Positions 35,965 to 46,925 of a stretch of 64,000 nt of DNA are shown one piece after another. Within the stretch, counting starts at the first letter, position 1; the number at the start of each line of letters is the position of its first letter. This DNA is from Toxoplasma gondii ME49. Its lineage: Eukaryota > Apicomplexa > Conoidasida > Eucoccidiorida > Sarcocystidae. The translations under genes and the position numbers were made by a program. The notes beneath the pieces are model-generated. The model searched no databases. It was not told the DNA's origin and saw only the letters and a program-made list of their open reading frames with translations. Location: positions 6,069,170 through 6,133,169 of the forward strand of contig NC_031480.1 in assembly GCF_000006565.2 (NCBI RefSeq), given 5' to 3'.

Positions 35965-38900
35965 AATGCGCATAATACATACGCATATACAAATACATAT
36001 ATGGTGGCAATCTCCGTAAAGCGTCTCCATTTCTCCCGTCAGAGACTCTTTCCTTTCGGTCGTGTGTGGGTCTTGTCCAAGAAGCGCACACTGGCCTTTT
36101 CTGTAGCGCGGCGGTTGCAGGAGTAGACGTTCCTCCCGCGGTTTCTTTTTTGTCTTGTGTCCCTGCGTTGTCCACCACTGTTCCGCCTTTCTTCTGAGAG
36201 TTTCGTCTGCTCCGTGTGGGGTCTCTCTGCATCTCTGCAGCCGACGAAAGCTTGGTTCGCTGCTGCGGGAAGTTCGCGATGTTGGACGTTCTGTTGCCTG
36301 CGCTGAAGATGGGCAACCATCGAGTGCTGATCTTTTCGCAGATGACCAAACTGCTGGATATCCTCGAGGTAACCTTTTGTCTGCTTTCAAGTGCACAAAG
36401 AACGATCGGAAAAAAAAGGACACAAGAAAACATCTACTGTTTCCACTCGCTCAAGCTCACGCAAATGCAGAAACACGCGGTTCTCAGAGAACGTCGCCTC
36501 CTCCCATCGCATCTCGCCGGCCACTCCACGGAGTTCCAATATATATATATATATATGTTCACTTCTGTTGGCAATATGTATGTATATATATATATATATA
36601 AGTACCTCTACAGGCAGGGCGTCGAGCAGGGTCTATTTGTGTATATTTGTATATATATCTGTCTATATATGTATATGTTGTATATGTTATATATGTTGTG
36701 CATGTTTTTAGTTGAATTGATATGTGTCGCTAGCTGTAGATGCAGCTGTACAATTGTATTTCTCTGGATCTGTACATGTGGTGGATCTGTTTTTTCGTTT
36801 TTCCTTGTCGACCGTTCTGAGGAGCCATCTGTCTGCGCGGTCGGAGCCCCTGTGGTGTCGAGGCGGCGTCTGTGTAGACGGAGTTTGAGGAAGACCAGCG
36901 CAGCAACCTGTGACTTCAAAGCAGCGCCGGCTTCCCTTTGGTGTCGACGCAAGAGTCTGCGACGCAAGCGTCTGAAGACATGCTTTCTTGCGCCCTTTGC
37001 CTCTGCAAAATCTGCGCATTCCTGTTCAGGTGTATCTGTCGCTGCGAGGTCACACGTATCTGCGTTTGGACGGTGGCACGAGCAGCGAAGAGCGACAGAA
37101 GCGACTGAGTCTGTACAACCAAGAAGGCAGTGAATACTTCATTTTCATTTTGAGCACCAAGGCAGGCGGTCTGGGCGTCAACTTGCAAAGTGCCGACACA
37201 GTCATCATATTCGACTCAGACTGGAACCCACAGAACGACGAACAAGCTCAATCAAGGTCCGAACAAAGTGCATGCCACCCACTCGAACAAAGGCGGCGGT
37301 GGTTTTCCTGGCAGTGCTTCCTCGAGTTTTTTCTCCCCACAAGATTCGACACATCTAGACATACGTAGCCACATGCACAGATCCATATATATATATATAA
37401 TATATATATATATATAATATATAAATATAATATATATATATATATAATATATATATATATATATGTAGGCATGTATAGTTCCATATTATGTGTATATTTG
37501 GAGTTACGATTTAGGAACACAGTTCGATGTATATATATTTATATATGCCTGTGTGTTCTGGTGTGTGTTTTCGCCAAGCCACATACATCATATAAATAAA
37601 TATATATGTATATGCATGTGTCTGTTTGCTGTGTAGGGCAGTATCTGTTGTGTGTACCTACACAGGTGTATCTGTGTGTGAATGCACGGAGAATGCATCG
37701 CATCGCATGTCTGTGTTTTAGAGCCCATCGTATCGGCCAGAAGAAGGAAGTCTTGACTCTTCGCTTCATTAGCGTGGAGTCGATCGAGGAGCAAATCCTT
37801 CAGAGAGCAGAGTGCAAACTGGACAAAGACAAGCTGGTGATTCAGAGCGGCATGTACTACGGCCACGGTCAAGAAGAAGTTCACGATCCTTCGCGGGACC
37901 TTGAGAGAACAAACCAGTGAGCCTGGGCGAATCTCTGCCTTTTCTAGAATCGCTCGGACGCATGCTTAGATCCCATGAAAACGCAGTGCGTTTTCAGTTC
38001 TGGACACAGAGACAACACCCGGAAGGACGTCGACGAACAAGCATTCGGGAGGGCATGCACTGCAGGATACGTGGATTTTGCAGGTCATGTGCAGGGGCAT
38101 GTGTCAGGAGGGAGTTCTAGGAGTATGTCTGTGTGAAGTTCAGCTGTCTGAGATTGTCTGAATGTTCAATTCGCAGACCGGACGTACAGAACTCCGGTAG
38201 TATGGCAGTTGTTGTCCGCCTGGATACGCAAAAAATCATTCACAGAACGGACATTCACGATGACGTGTGTGACGTTGTCGCTACGTCTCTTTAGATGTGA
38301 CGCTGTTACGGCAGAGAGGGGGGTCGTGCGTCGCCGCGGTTTTCTCGAAGGAAGCCGGCGCTGCATTTCGATGTCCTTCTCGATTTTTCCGTTCTCCACC
38401 CTTGTAGAGTGAGAGAAATTCTGCGGAAGCAGAGACAGTTGGACGTCAACTTGACGCGGGCGCTCGACCTCCAGCTGCTGAAGAGGCAAATCGCGAGGAG
38501 CTCAGAAGACATGCGCGTCTTTGAGAGGGCGGACTGCATCCGCAGGGTGAGTTATAGCTGTGCTCTCTGTACAAATCCACTATGTCTACATATGTGAGCT
38601 TGAACTCGTCCATACCATCGTACAGAGGTCCCTGCATCTTCACAAATTCTGGTAGAGTTGTACGTGCATACGCTCTCGGTTCCTAATCTCCTGTCTTCAT
38701 GTGAAATTCTCCTGAATAAAGGCGGATACTGGCCTGTCTCTCCCACTGGCCTGTCGTTGCACGCGCCTCGTCTCTTCTCTCTTCTTCTGGCGTAAAGGTT
38801 CTTTTCCTCTCTTTTCCTTCTTCCTGTTCGCCAACTGCAGACTTCAGTGACGAGGCCGTGCTTCCGTTGAGCCGCCTTTTACCCACCGTCCGTTTTCCTG

Positions 38901-41900
38901 AATCCCGCGTCCTTGGTTGTCTCGAGCATCTTCTTCTCAACTCTCTCGTCGTCGACCCTTTGTGTCTTCGCTTTGTCTTTCTTCAGCTGCTTCACATTCC
39001 TGGATTGATCACGAACGAAATGCTCCCACCGTGCCTGTTCAGTTGGTGCAAGGCCGCCGAGCGAGCTCAAGAGGCCTTGGTGTCTGCAAGTCAGAAAAAG
39101 GAAGCTGAAGACGCGTGGAAGCGCCTCTACTCTCGATCTGACTTCTGGACCATTCGCGAAGAAAAAGCCTCTCCACAGGCTCCTCTCGGCCTCGCCTCCA
39201 CTCCCGAACCTCCGTCTGGCGCGTCCTCGACGGATGCTTCTTCAAGTGCTTCCGCTTCTTCAGGTTCTTCTGCAGTTTCTTCCTCCTCTTCTTCAAGTTC
39301 TTCTTCCTCTTCTGCAAGTTCTTTCTCCTCTTCTTCAAGTTCTTCCTCCTCGTCTTCAAGTTCTTCCTCTGCCGTCTGCGCTTTGTCAGCTTCTTCGAGT
39401 GAGCCTGTGGGAAACGAGACACAGGGCTCTTTGCCGAACACAGAAGGAGAGAAGAAGGAAGGCGCTTCGCCGCCTGCCGAAGTTGAGACCCCTGCGCTTC
39501 ACACAGACAGTTCGTGTAAAGAGCAGGGAGAGAAGGAAAGCAGCGCGGTGGAAAAATGTCGACCAGACGCCGCAGAATCCGAGAAGAAGGAGGGAGAAAC
39601 ACCGTCGCCGTCGGCTGAGGAAGACGCAGAGGACTTGCCGAAGACTCACGACGACGCAACGGCGGCTTCTGCTCTGTTGGCTCGGCGCGTCTGTGAATTG
39701 CCTGTCTGGCGCGCGACTGTCAATACCTGCATTCGCGAGGCCGTCAATGCAGCCATCGCATGCAAAGACTTCGATGTTTTCGTCGAGTTGCCGTCCAAGG
39801 AAATCTACAAAGACTACTTCGAGGTGAGCGCAGTGGCGAGGGCATCGGAGGCTTCGATGGGGGACAAGGCAGCAGGCTCTGCTTTGGAATTAATGGAGAA
39901 CGCCACTCCAACTTGAGCACGGGAATTGCTGCTGAACATCGCAACTGGCGTTGTACACCGCGCCTGCGTTTTCGAGCACATGCTTTTGCAAAACTCGGTC
40001 GGGGATCTCAGCGCGAACGGGGCTGAAGCAGCAGTATTTTCGAAATACGGTTTCTGCGAAAGAAGAATCAAAGGAGAAGGAGGGACTCATCGCTCTCCAA
40101 TAGTGAAAAGGTGTATCCGGAGGCCGACGGGGACAGTGTCTTGACGTGAAGTCTCACAAAACAACCGGTAAAATACAGAGACCAATTAAGACATGCATGC
40201 ATATATGTATCGGCGTTTTTGGGTAACGGTGTATGTTTGATTTTTCTGGATCTGATTCCGCGTTGAATTTCTTGTTTTTGAGTCGTGTTCCTTTCCTTGT
40301 CGCAGCGCGTCAAGAAGCCGATCTGCTTGCTCTCCATTCGCGCCTTCGCGGATAAACAAGAGTTCACTTCTTTGTCGTAGGTCTCCGTCATCCAGGGATA
40401 TGTTGCGTCCACCCTAACCTTTCGTCTACCTTTCTCTACCTCTTTTCACTTTACACAGGTCCTGAGGTTCCTGTACACTCATGCGTAGTTTTACGTTCAT
40501 GGTGCATCATGCGTAAAAATCCGGGATTTATCCATCTTTCCATGTATCACTTTCTCTCAGTTTATCATTCTCTGTGTACCATCCTGTATGTGTCTGTCTG
40601 GCTTTTTGCCTGTCTGTACATAGCTGCCTGTAGGTGTAGAACTGTAGGTGGATTTGGACATAGGTGATGCGGAGGAACAATCTCCTGCTGGGATGCGATG
40701 TCAGGCAGTGTATACGAAATGCATGTAGTTGTGTTATTTATGTACATTTGTGAAATCTATGATCAGTATAATTTGGTTAATGATGTTCTCAATCAACCAC
40801 ATTCTTTTCCAGTATTCGCGTGCATGCATGCGCTGGCGTTGCCGTAGCTCTACCCTTGGAACTCGGGCAAGTCTCCAGTCGAATCAGAGGCTCTACACCT
40901 CGTTTGCTTGAACGCCCGGCCCCCCTACTCGTGTCTGCGTTTCCACTACAGAAAGCTGGAGAAGCATCTCACGCGTTTGGCGGTGAATGCGCGTCTATAC
41001 AACGGAGCAGAATCTCCGATTTTTCTTCGGGTAGGCCGCGTAGTTTTTTGCTTCTCTCGTTTTCTTCCAATATCTCACGTTTAGATCGACTGTCTCGTGG
41101 TCTTGGTGTGTCTCCCTTCTCATGTGTCTGCGTTTTCATGTCTTCTGTTCCCCGACAGGCTGTCGAGTGTATGGGCTTCGTGATGCGGGAGAGTCGCCGG
41201 CGCCTCTGCATGGCGTTCTACACGTTGGTGGATCCGTCGGAGGCCGCGAAAGTCTTGCGCTTGCTCGATTACTTCTTCTCGTTCACGGTTGGGTCTGCTG
41301 GAAGTCTCGACTCGGCTTTGCTTGACAAGAACGACGGTTCGGAGAAGCCCGGAGGCGAGGAAGAAGAAGAGGAAGAAGACGAGTTGTCCGTGGTCTCGGA
41401 GTCTCGGGTGTCCAGCTCGCTCGCGCCGCGTGTCTCCGTGTCTCCGTCGCATCAGGTCTCCTGTCCTCCCGCGTCGTTTCCGTCCTCTTTCCCGTCGCCT
41501 CGCCCCGCGACGTTCTCCCCTGCGGCCTCGTCTGCACTCCCGGCCCTCTCGCCACCTGTCTCGTTCCCCGCCTCCTTTCCAGCTTCTCCCGCCTTCCCCG
41601 AGTCGCAGCCTTTCTCGGCACCTCCGCCAGGCGGGTCGCTGGAGACAGGTCCGTCCAGTGCCGGCGGTGCCTCTTCTTTCAGTCAAGCCTCTCCTTCCCA
41701 GAGACGCCCTCTTCTCAAGATCTTCCCGATGCGCATCAGCCTGTCGAGTCAAGGCACGTCCAGAGGCGCCCAGGCTCCGCCGGCCGAGGGCCTTGCTGTG
41801 GGGAAAGAGGGCCTTGTTGTGGGGACTGAGAGTCAGGAGGTGGTGTCTGGTCTGCAGGGCCATGATAAGCTGCGTGTCTCTCTCGCCAGTGCGTTCAGTT

Positions 41901-42796
41901 CATTGCCGAGTGGCCGACCGGGGGCAGAGCTGCGCCGGGGCAGTTCGGCGCTGGACGAGGAACGAACGCGACGTGAGTTGAATGGTACGAAGAGAGGAAG
42001 GAAACGCGGGAGGCCGGCAAGAAAAGACCTCGAGAAACCTGGTCTTCCTGCGAAGAACAACGTGGAACCGATGCCGCAGAGAGAGGGAGTCGGGGCGGGG
42101 GAGCCGTTCCCCGCTTTCGCCCACCCGGCCTTCCCTGCAGCCTCTGCCTATTCCTTCCCGGCGACCACCACAGCTGCAGTCGGAGGCGATGCAGGCGGAG
42201 CGCTGGACGAGGAAGGCCGCGAGCGAAGCAGGAACCGAAAGGAGAAGAAGAAGAAGAAGAAGGAGAAGAGGGAGAAGAGCAAAGACGAGGACGGTAGCGT
42301 TGTCGGTGAAGACGGCAAGAGAAGGAAAAAAGCCAAAGAGGCACGCCACAGGGAGGAAGAACGCTCCGACGCCCTCGGATCCGCGCCCACTACTGCGCTT
42401 TCTCATACTTCTGTTGGAGGCACTCACCTCGCTTCTGGCGGACCTCAACTGGCGGAACCTGCGACTTCGTTCTCGGGTCCGGCCGATACAGGAGCCAAGA
42501 AATTTCGAATTCGACTGCCTCAAGCGCCGTATTTCCCCGCCTCTGCTCCTCTCGCTTTTCCCGGATCTCACGCGTATCCTGGAACCGTCGCTTCTCCAGC
42601 TGGCAATCCTTCGCTTGGTCCAAATGCGATTCCTCCCCCGGCCTACACTTCTCCCTTTCCTACCCCAGGGGCATGCTCGTTTCCTTCTTTTACCCATGGC
42701 GACAGGGTTTCGGGGGAGAAAGGCGAAGGCGGAGCTGCCTCGACAGGCGTCTCCAAGTTCCGCATTCGCATAGCTTCACAGCCGCAGCCTCAGTGA
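27689..42796 (+). CDS. SWI/SNF chromatin-remodelling ATPase, SNF2/BRG1/BRM subfamily
   Basis: Seventeen exons: 27689-29047, 29274-31139, 31393-31539, 32297-32650, 33048-33514, 33952-34028, 34347-34558, 35053-35172, 35675-35765, 36241-36368, 37030-37256, 37722-37916, 38408-38546, 38987-39823, 40306-40376, 40952-41030 and 41159-42796. They total 8007 bases, 2668 codons plus TGA, with every phase matching. Domains in order: Pro/Ser/Ala-rich N-terminus (1-450); a degenerate QLQ (about 555-580); HSA helix rich in Arg (about 893-1015); post-HSA segment (1076-1124); ATPase with ADSMGLGKT (1243-1251), VDEAHR, LTGTPLQND and [19 protein letters not shown] arginine finger region (about 1683); SnAC-like and linker; polyserine (about 1877-1932); bromodomain (about 2033-2145); AT-hook [10 protein letters not shown] (about 2400). 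This combination defines the SNF2/BRG1 group rather than ISWI, CHD or INO80. It uses ATP to move nucleosomes in a nuclear complex. The first ATG in frame is at 27689. Confidence 0.95.
31985..32130. repeat. 66-bp tandem duplication in SNF2 intron 3
   Basis: A pyrimidine-rich unit of 66 bp containing CGCTCTGTCCTTTTCCCTCA starts at 31994 and again at 32060, with a partial third start near 32125. It sits upstream of the acceptor at 32296 and extends the polypyrimidine character of this intron. Confidence 0.8.
34238..34290. repeat. TA microsatellite in SNF2 intron 6
   Basis: (TA)n with a TTTATATG interruption, ending about 55 bases before the acceptor at 34346. Confidence 0.85.
35932..35961. repeat. 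TA microsatellite in SNF2 intron 9
   Basis: Uninterrupted (TA)n of about 15 units followed by TGCAAATGCGCATA; intronic. Confidence 0.85.
36538..36680. repeat. TA/TATG microsatellites in SNF2 intron 10
   Basis: (AT)n at about 36539-36556 and 36583-36600, followed by a looser TATATCTG/TATATG-rich tract to about 36680, all within the intron 36369-37029. Confidence 0.8.
37385..37466. repeat. TA/TAA microsatellite in SNF2 intron 11
   Basis: About 80 bases of (TA)n with regular AATA interruptions. The structure resembles the block at 5661-5803. Confidence 0.85.
39235..39378 (+). repeat. Ser-coding imperfect repeat inside the SNF2 coding sequence
   Basis: Repeated TTCTTCAAGTTCTTCCTCC-like units encode a serine tract with scattered Ala, Gly and Phe between the helicase and the bromodomain. 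Mixed TCT, TCC, TCA and AGT/AGC codons and near-24-base periodicity indicate unequal exchange within coding DNA rather than pure triplet slippage. The opposite strand reads as a Glu-rich open frame, which is a shadow. Confidence 0.85.
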
Positions 42797-43986
42797 GGGG
42801 AGAGATGACGACCCAGAAAGGGAACAGACGAGAAAACTCGAAGAAAACAGGAACCCACGCGAAGGAACGAGCACACACCAAAGGACAGAGGATCAGCCGA
42901 GCACAAGGGGAACACACCGGAGGAGGAGAGACAGGAGAGGGTGTCTTGGTTTCAGTGTGAAGAGAAAAAAAGGTCAAGAGTCGATAGAAAAAGTAGACAT
43001 AAGGAGCGCAGACACTGGAGAACCAGATCGATGAGAAGACGTCCCCTTGTGTCGTCACAGTAGACGTAGGTTTCTGTATCGTTGTTGCAGTTGCCGGGGT
43101 GTATAGTCAGTGTGTATACTTGCGTGTACAAGGATACTACCACGTTTACGGCGCAGTGAGACTCCGAGAGTTGGGTCTTACCGTGTGTCGCTGTGAGTTT
43201 TGGATCGACTGGTATCCCCAGAAGGACTGATAGATATATGCGGCTGTACGAAAATGCGCGTGTGTATGTCCCCCTTCGAAGGGGCTTTCTTTTGAAGTAA
43301 AACACAGGCGCTTGAGCCACTATGTGTCTTTCTTGTTCGAATTAGAAAGGCATCGGAGTTTTATGTCCGGTATTTCCCGAATGCATTGCCAATTCTGAAA
43401 CATCGGAAAGGGATCAATGGTGAACACCTGTTTCTCTGACTGAAAAAGAACATGCACTGTCAAAATAGTCTTCTCTGTCTTAGCAGGGATGCATTTTCTT
43501 CCCTCTTCTCTACGTGGTGTCTCAACTGCGACCGTCCCTCGCCGCTTGCGCCACTCTCCTCGATCACGAAGCACCGTCACTGCTCCTCCCTTCGAACTCA
43601 TTTCCTATTGCTCGTCCCCAGTCAGTTCATTTTTTACTTCTACAATCGCTACTCGGAAGCCTGTACACACTTTTGGCGCGCTTCACTGGCGAGTCTCCGC
43701 AGCGCAGTACGAACGAAACAAAGGCGGCTTTTGTTAAACCCTCATACTTTGTTGAAATAGAGACAGATTCCTGAGTTCCATTAAACGCAACGAACACCCT
43801 TGGACACGTGCCGCCTTAAAGAAAGCACTACACTTTCAGTCGCACAGTTAGAGAGCGCAACAGCTACAGGGGTTTCCCTTCGCTTCCCCCATCACCTTCG
43901 AAATTCAGGCAATCCAGGCGCTACCGCTTCATTGCACCTTCCCTGTTACTTTTTTACTACTCGCGTTCACTAAAACTCGTCCATCC
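42797..43986. other. Convergent intergenic region, core/array boundary
   Basis: It lies between the 3' end of the SNF2 gene and the 3' end of the first family member. No gene is supported. It holds the purine-rich 3' UTR of SNF2 (about 42800-42970) and marks the point after which no (TA)n microsatellite occurs. Confidence 0.65.
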
Positions 43987-45057
43987 TTAATAGATCAGCA
44001 GAGACGCAGCAGCCACCGCAAGAAGAGAAACAGATAATGCAGTCATTCCACTTGCCGAGCCCCACGCCGCGGAGTGCACGACAATCGTCAGGTATGCCTC
44101 TTTGTCTGGCGTTCCACTGAGGCGTCTCAACTGAATGCTTGTGTAGTCTCCAGTTTCGCCATTCACGAATTCCTGGTCATGATGGAGATATTGGGCGGCT
44201 CCTGGTTGTTCTGTAGTCGTAGATTGACCTCCTGCACTCTCCTGATTTTGGTTCTGAGTGCCCTGGCCTGCTTGTTGTTGTTGTTGTATCTGGGTGTTTG
44301 ACTGACTGTCAGAACCTGAGGCACTGTCATGAGACCCCCCGGATTCGCCATTGTCATTCTTTCCTCCTTCCTCCACCTCCTGTTGAACTGAATTGTCGGT
44401 CCCCGACTCACCTCCAACTGGAGAATCCTGTTGATCTGATTCCTCGGTTTGCTCCTGGTTATTCTGTTCTTCCGGCTTCGGAGGTATGTCTGGTGTTGCA
44501 GCGTCAGATGTCGCAGGCGGTGGCGTTGTGGAGACGGTGGACTGTGAACCCGATCCTGTTGCAAGCAATGTCTTGAATTGCACACAGAAACTCAAACCCC
44601 CACCCAAATACTCTGCAGGCGGATGCGTGAATGTGTACTTCACAGCTCCGCCTGGGGATACATTGCCACTCTTCGCCGGTTTTGACTCTTCCCGAACCCA
44701 CAGCGGTGTTGGGTAACCCAGAAATGCATCCCTGAAAACAATGGTCTGACTGAAGTCACAAGATCCATTTGCAAATCGATACGCGACAGTGTAGTCGCCC
44801 GACAAAATCTCGCCAGTGCTCTCACTCGCACTGGGCAGATAGACAGCGTTGGCGGTTTCGTCGATGACCTGGAGCGTGTCGGAGGGTCCGAGGGAAAAGA
44901 CACGTTCCACGTTTTCTTCTTCCAGTCCATCTTTCGGGATAACCGCAATGAAATCGGGTCCTGTGTTCGTCGATTCACTTGATTCAGAAGCAAAACACTG
45001 CAAGACACTGCCCACGAGCAGGGTCAAACAAAATGCTCGAAAAATGTGTCCTTCCAT
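43987..45057 (-). CDS. Secreted tandem-family protein, copy A
   Basis: A single-exon gene of 356 residues. ATG at 45057 is chosen because all copies share the MEG/MKG/MGS start directly before the signal peptide; the frame is open further upstream but not conserved. Layout: signal peptide about 1-24; conserved domain about 35-165 with LGPSDTLQVIDET, a conserved NGSCDF and SFCVQFK (Cys100 and Cys158, probably a disulfide), PPAEYLGGG; a Gln/Ser/Glu-rich linker with a run of glutamines; RRLS at 311-314; and a hydrophobic tail that could be a GPI-attachment signal or membrane span. The resemblance is to the Toxoplasma 'family A' group of secreted proteins, whose molecular role is unknown to me. 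The RRL motif resembles the ASP5 cleavage core. It is the first of an all-minus tandem array. Confidence 0.8.
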   Translation of the reverse strand: MEGHIFRAFCLTLLVGSVLQCFASESSESTNTGPDFIAVIPKDGLEEENVERVFSLGPSDTLQVIDETANAVYLPSASESTGEILSGDYTVAYRFANGSCDFSQTIVFRDAFLGYPTPLWVREESKPAKSGNVSPGGAVKYTFTHPPAEYLGGGLSFCVQFKTLLATGSGSQSTVSTTPPPATSDAATPDIPPKPEEQNNQEQTEESDQQDSPVGGESGTDNSVQQEVEEGGKNDNGESGGSHDSASGSDSQSNTQIQQQQQAGQGTQNQNQESAGGQSTTTEQPGAAQYLHHDQEFVNGETGDYTSIQLRRLSGTPDKEAYLTIVVHSAAWGSASGMTALSVSLLAVAAASLLIY

Positions 45058-45239
45058 GGTGACACAGCGGGACAGCCTCAGAACCCCCTTGAGATGGGGA
45101 ACCCGACAACGGCAAGTACGACCGGCAGTGACCTTGACATGTGAAGAAGGAGACACCAGTCCTGTATTTTTGTTTTGGCCTTGAAAAGTGGATCTCTGCA
45201 CGATATGCGGCGATGCAAATTGCCAAAAAGTGGGTCTGT

Positions 45240-45450
45240 CCCTTCTGCGACCAGGTGAGCCTCAGAGTTGGCGAACAGAAGGTCGGGACGGAGTCGCAGG
45301 TGACTCTGTGCGTGCGGAACCCGAAGCGCCTCCGCGGGTTGGGGGTCGACGGGGCGAGTGGGTACCCAGGAAGCGACAAGTCCATTCTTAGTTCGTTGTT
45401 CTGTGTCTTCTTTCGGATTATAAGGGGGATTTTCTCGGGGGTGTTTGAAC
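45240..45450 (-). promoter_or_regulatory. Conserved GC-rich block upstream of copy A
   Basis: About 180-390 bases upstream of the copy A start codon, this stretch resembles the equivalent place before copy B (about 49725-49860), sharing CCAGGTGA(C/G)CCTCA and GAACA(G)AAGGTCGGGA-like words. Its distal part (45390-45450) recurs at 46926-46985 next to the gene remnant. Conservation in otherwise diverged flanks suggests promoter or 5' UTR sequence. Confidence 0.5.
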
Positions 45451-46507
45451 AGGTGCATCTGTGCTTACAGACGGACCACTGAGCGAGTCCGTTTTATTGA
45501 CAGTTTTAGCTGGCTGTAGTAGCGTAAAGCCTTAAGCTGTGGCTGTCTTCGTGACCCGATCGTGATCAGTGGCAGAAATCGCAGGGTTAATGACAAACGC
45601 TACTAGATTTAGGGAGACGAAAAGGATTGCTTGTGGCTCTCCCAACGGCCAACAATAAACCGGCTTGAAAGAAACAGCGAATACCGCTGTGTCGCAATCT
45701 CGAGGAATATTAATTCGAGGGTGTCCCGCCGAGGGGGCTTAGTATAAATATCCTGTCAAGTTTAAACGTACCAATGTAGTCACTTCCCATTTATGAAGAT
45801 CGTGTCTTGTCACCTCGCAGTGCAATCGCTTTAGAAATACAGGGGCGCTCTGGATTTGTGCAGTGTTAAATATATCGGGCCTGTCTATGTCTCTCTTTTG
45901 AGTGGGTGGTTCCCTAGCGGCCCCACCCCTTGCTACAACATGTCACTCAACCCTTTCCGGAGCTAGGCGTAGTACAGACCTGAAAAGATTGCCTCAGACC
46001 CAAGGAGAGTACATATCAGGCTGGAAGTGCATTTGTACTGTTGCAAAGTCAAGTGGACTAAATGCTTTGAGCCGACTACTTAACGAGGGCACTATCCTGA
46101 CAGCATTGCTCGCGAATGTGCCGGAGTTTTGTATCTGCCGAATCGTGTCGATAGCCGCCAACAGCGTCGAATGTTGGTGCTCTGATATGTCAGGTAGATA
46201 CGCATCCGTTTACTGCACGGCAACGGCTGTAGATGGCGCCAATGGAACCTCTGATAACGTCAGAGGGACGTCATGTGTTTAGCCACACCATCTACTGGCT
46301 TTTAATCGATCTCTGCCACATTCTTTGGCATACCTAAGTTCGTCGCTCTTCGTTTCTGGTGATGCTGTTTTCACAAAAGGATGCTAAAGGCTGTGACACG
46401 CCAGCCCCCCAGGAAACTGCCTACTTCGAGCAGAAATCCATGCTCGGTTGCTCAGTGCTACAACGCAACCATGATACTGGACTCGCCGCTTCTACCACAC
46501 CTTCCAT
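45451..46507. other. Array spacer, no gene seen
   Basis: Unique sequence between copy A's upstream block and the gene remnant. The longest frame (45902-46282, plus) has no family resemblance or signal peptide and is not called. Confidence 0.6.
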
Positions 46508-46925
46508 TTAATTATTAACAAGCCGACGTATGTTATTCCTACTTCTTTTCAACCCGTTATGCTTACCAGCCCTCAACAGTGCCACACAACTACCAAATGG
46601 GCAACAGAGCAGCAGTCGCGGCAAGAAAAGCTGCAGTGCATTCATTGCACCTGCAAAGCCCCACGCTTCCGAATGCACCACAATAGTCAAGAAGGCCTCC
46701 TTCACTTCGGGAGTCTCACTGAAGTGCCTCATCCGAGCACCTTCGTGTTTTTCGACACTCTCACTCGCGGTGCCATTGTCATCCACCACCAGTTTCACTT
46801 CTGGTTCTCCGACATCGGGAACAGCATTAACATCAGATTTCTGTGCTGGGGTGTGAACTTCCGATCCCTGAACTGACACTGCGGGTACTGAGTGAGCGCC
46901 GGGAATTGAGAGGTCGCTCAAATAC
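46508..46925 (-). pseudogene. 3'-end remnant of a family gene
   Basis: Only the C-terminal part of a family member survives. The minus strand encodes a linker fragment, then GARMRHFSETP where other copies have RRL(S/T), then EAFLTIVVHSEAWGFAGAMN, after which the tail runs into polar, Arg-rich residues in place of the usual hydrophobic end, implying a frameshift. There is no start, signal peptide or conserved Cys domain. At about 46926 the fragment joins directly to sequence matching the far upstream block of copy A (45390-45450), so a deletion has removed the 5' two-thirds of the gene and its proximal promoter. Confidence 0.8.

Noticed and set aside
36216..37133. Long plus-strand open frame with Tyr/Ile-rich middle
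   Set aside because: It begins in a true SNF2 exon but reads through the microsatellite-bearing intron 36369-37029; the next true exon at 37030 is in a different arrangement.
39127..39441. Minus-strand Glu/Leu-rich open frame
   Set aside because: It is the antisense shadow of the serine tract of the SNF2 protein, with no start context or splice support of its own.
45058..45201. 48-codon N-terminal extension of copy A
   Set aside because: It would place the signal peptide internally; the conserved MEG start at 45057 fits all copies.
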